DNA of 6,214 bases from Bacilli bacterium. Lineage in GTDB: Bacteria > Bacillota_I > Bacilli_A > RF39 > UBA660. Every line of letters begins with the position of its first letter. Positions within the stretch are counted from its first letter, which is position 1. The notes beneath the pieces were generated by a model, which saw only the letters and a program-made list of their open reading frames with translations, ran no database searches and was not told where the DNA came from. The stretch spans positions 1 to 6,214 of the forward strand of contig CAAETG010000129.1 in the NCBI GenBank assembly GCA_900758895.1. The letters are read 5' to 3'. The position numbers and the translations under genes were made by a program. Shown here one piece after another: positions 5,658-6,214 of the stretch.

Positions 5658-5685
5658 ATTATACTACAAATAAGAAAAAAGTAAA
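5658..5685 (-). promoter_or_regulatory. Probable promoter of the coupling-protein gene
   Basis: A perfect minus-strand TATAAT (5658-5663) is preceded at 16 nt by TTTACT (5680-5685, four matches to TTGACA). The leader would be only about 20-25 nt. It lies in the 64-bp gap between the small membrane-protein gene and the GTG. No terminator hairpin was seen in this gap, so transcription from upstream may also continue through. Confidence 0.5.
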
Positions 5686-5692
5686 AGAGATA

Positions 5693-6148
5693 TTAGTTAA
5701 TTTTATATCGATAAAATAAGTTAAAATAAAAGTTATTATCTTTATAAAATTCTTCTAAATTATAAGTATTCGCATAAGCCTCAAAAAAATCTTTCAATAT
5801 TTTGTATTCACTGTTAATTTCATAATTTAATCTAGACGCTACTTGATAATAATAAGCTGTATAAAAGTTAAATTCATCTAGATGATATTCTTCTTGCAAA
5901 GATTCTATTTCATCTTGATATTCAGCAAAAAATTCTTCTTTACTATTTTCTGGATCTTTTAATATTTTTATATTATTATGATAACAGTAATCTTCATCTA
6001 TTTCTTCTGTACAAACTAAAACTTCAAAATCATGATGAAAAAATAAATATGAATTCACTCCTATAAATATAGAAATTATAAGAAATAGAATAAGTAATAT
6101 TAAAAGGATACGATGCTGATCAAAAAAATTAATTACTCTTTTGATCAT
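5693..6148 (-). CDS. Single-pass membrane protein of unknown function, upstream of the coupling protein
   Basis: This 151-residue protein has a short basic N-terminus (MIKRVINFFDQHR), one strong hydrophobic helix (about 14-37) and a roughly 110-residue hydrophilic, probably extracytoplasmic domain. That domain is rich in Glu, Tyr, Phe and Asn (for example EEFFAEYQDEIESLQEEY, 71-88) with two cysteines (C46, C55) close to the membrane. The TM-plus-soluble-domain layout and position before virD4 would suit a small structural or accessory subunit of a secretion apparatus, but I recognise no family and the role is inference. The ATG at 6148 is preferred because GGAGG sits 5 nt upstream (6154-6158). 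An ATG at 6181 is in frame but lacks a ribosome site. Its first 20 nt overlap the end of the upstream partial frame, which suggests coupled translation. Confidence 0.75.
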   Translation of the reverse strand: MIKRVINFFDQHRILLILLILFLIISIFIGVNSYLFFHHDFEVLVCTEEIDEDYCYHNNIKILKDPENSKEEFFAEYQDEIESLQEEYHLDEFNFYTAYYYQVASRLNYEINSEYKILKDFFEAYANTYNLEEFYKDNNFYFNLFYRYKIN

Positions 6149-6214
6149 TAATTCCTCCGAACCGGCGATCTCTATTTTCATACATAAATAAAGCTTTATT
6201 AAATTCTGATTTAT
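6129..6214 (-). CDS. 3' end of an unidentified upstream gene (partial)
   Basis: In the frame whose codons begin at 6212, sequence is open from the window edge to a TAA at 6129-6131. It encodes KSEFNKALFMYENRDRRF followed by GGINDQKSN. The composition is that of an ordinary soluble protein tail. One of the other two minus frames is blocked by stops here, and the other is simply the upstream continuation of the membrane-protein frame. The fragment overlaps the membrane-protein start by 20 nt and contains that gene's ribosome site, the usual arrangement inside an operon. The gene body lies outside the window and the product cannot be named. Confidence 0.5.
   Translation of the reverse strand, partial: KSEFNKALFMYENRDRRFGGINDQKSN
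6154..6158 (-). promoter_or_regulatory. Ribosome binding site fixing the start of the small membrane protein
   Basis: A perfect GGAGG lies 5 nt before the ATG at 6146-6148 and within the last codons of the upstream partial gene. It supports this start over the in-frame ATG at 6181, which would place GGAGG inside the coding region. Confidence 0.85.

Noticed and set aside
6149..6181. ATG at 6181 as the start of the small membrane protein
   Set aside because: It has no ribosome site of its own, while GGAGG precedes the ATG at 6148 by 5 nt.
1..6214. CRISPR array, tRNA/rRNA genes, insertion sequence or attachment site
   Set aside because: No regularly spaced repeats, cloverleaf-like sequence, transposase motif or terminal inverted repeats were found; the inverted repeats seen are all at promoter, leader or terminator positions.

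Overview
The window is AT-rich, densely packed bacterial DNA. It has strong GGAGG-type ribosome sites, TATAAT-type promoters and short AT-rich intrinsic terminators, which points to a low-GC Bacillota. The protein repertoire is a YtrB/BcrA-like ABC ATPase, an anchored surface protein ending in a GVRPVINL-type domain, and a VirD4 coupling protein with a long Ser/Asn-rich tail. It recalls uncultured gut Bacilli of the RF39/Mollicutes-related kind; this placement is inference. TGA is used as a stop in two genes, so the standard bacterial code applies rather than the Mycoplasma code.

Layout, left to right. Positions 1-957 hold an ABC exporter operon on the minus strand: the complete ATPase gene (58-957), and the start of a probable permease gene (1-80) that overlaps it and leaves the window. 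Its promoter region (969-1028) carries a perfect 12-bp inverted repeat that looks like a repressor operator. Positions 1062-2342 (minus) encode a 426-residue membrane-anchored surface protein, closed by a terminator at 1033-1062 and driven by a near-consensus promoter at 2435-2463. Divergent from it, at 2538-2996 (plus), lies a double-HTH Xre-type regulator. The 195-bp gap between them contains an 18-bp palindrome. The regulator gene converges on a very small rhodanese-like gene (3016-3273, minus), and both end in one shared hairpin.

Positions 3334-6214 (all minus) look like part of a conjugation or type IV secretion locus. The gene order in transcription is: a partial unidentified gene running in from beyond 6214, a 151-residue single-pass membrane protein overlapping its end, then a 764-residue VirD4/TraG coupling ATPase with its own promoter and a strong terminator. 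No relaxase, integrase, transposase, tRNA, rRNA or CRISPR array is visible.

The most interesting points are the C-terminal region of the surface protein, which looks like a diversified binding surface; the palindrome between the surface-protein and regulator genes; the operator over the ABC promoter; and the coupling protein's 180-residue tail. Three CDS starts (957, 5628, 6148) were placed inside longer open frames from ribosome-site evidence.
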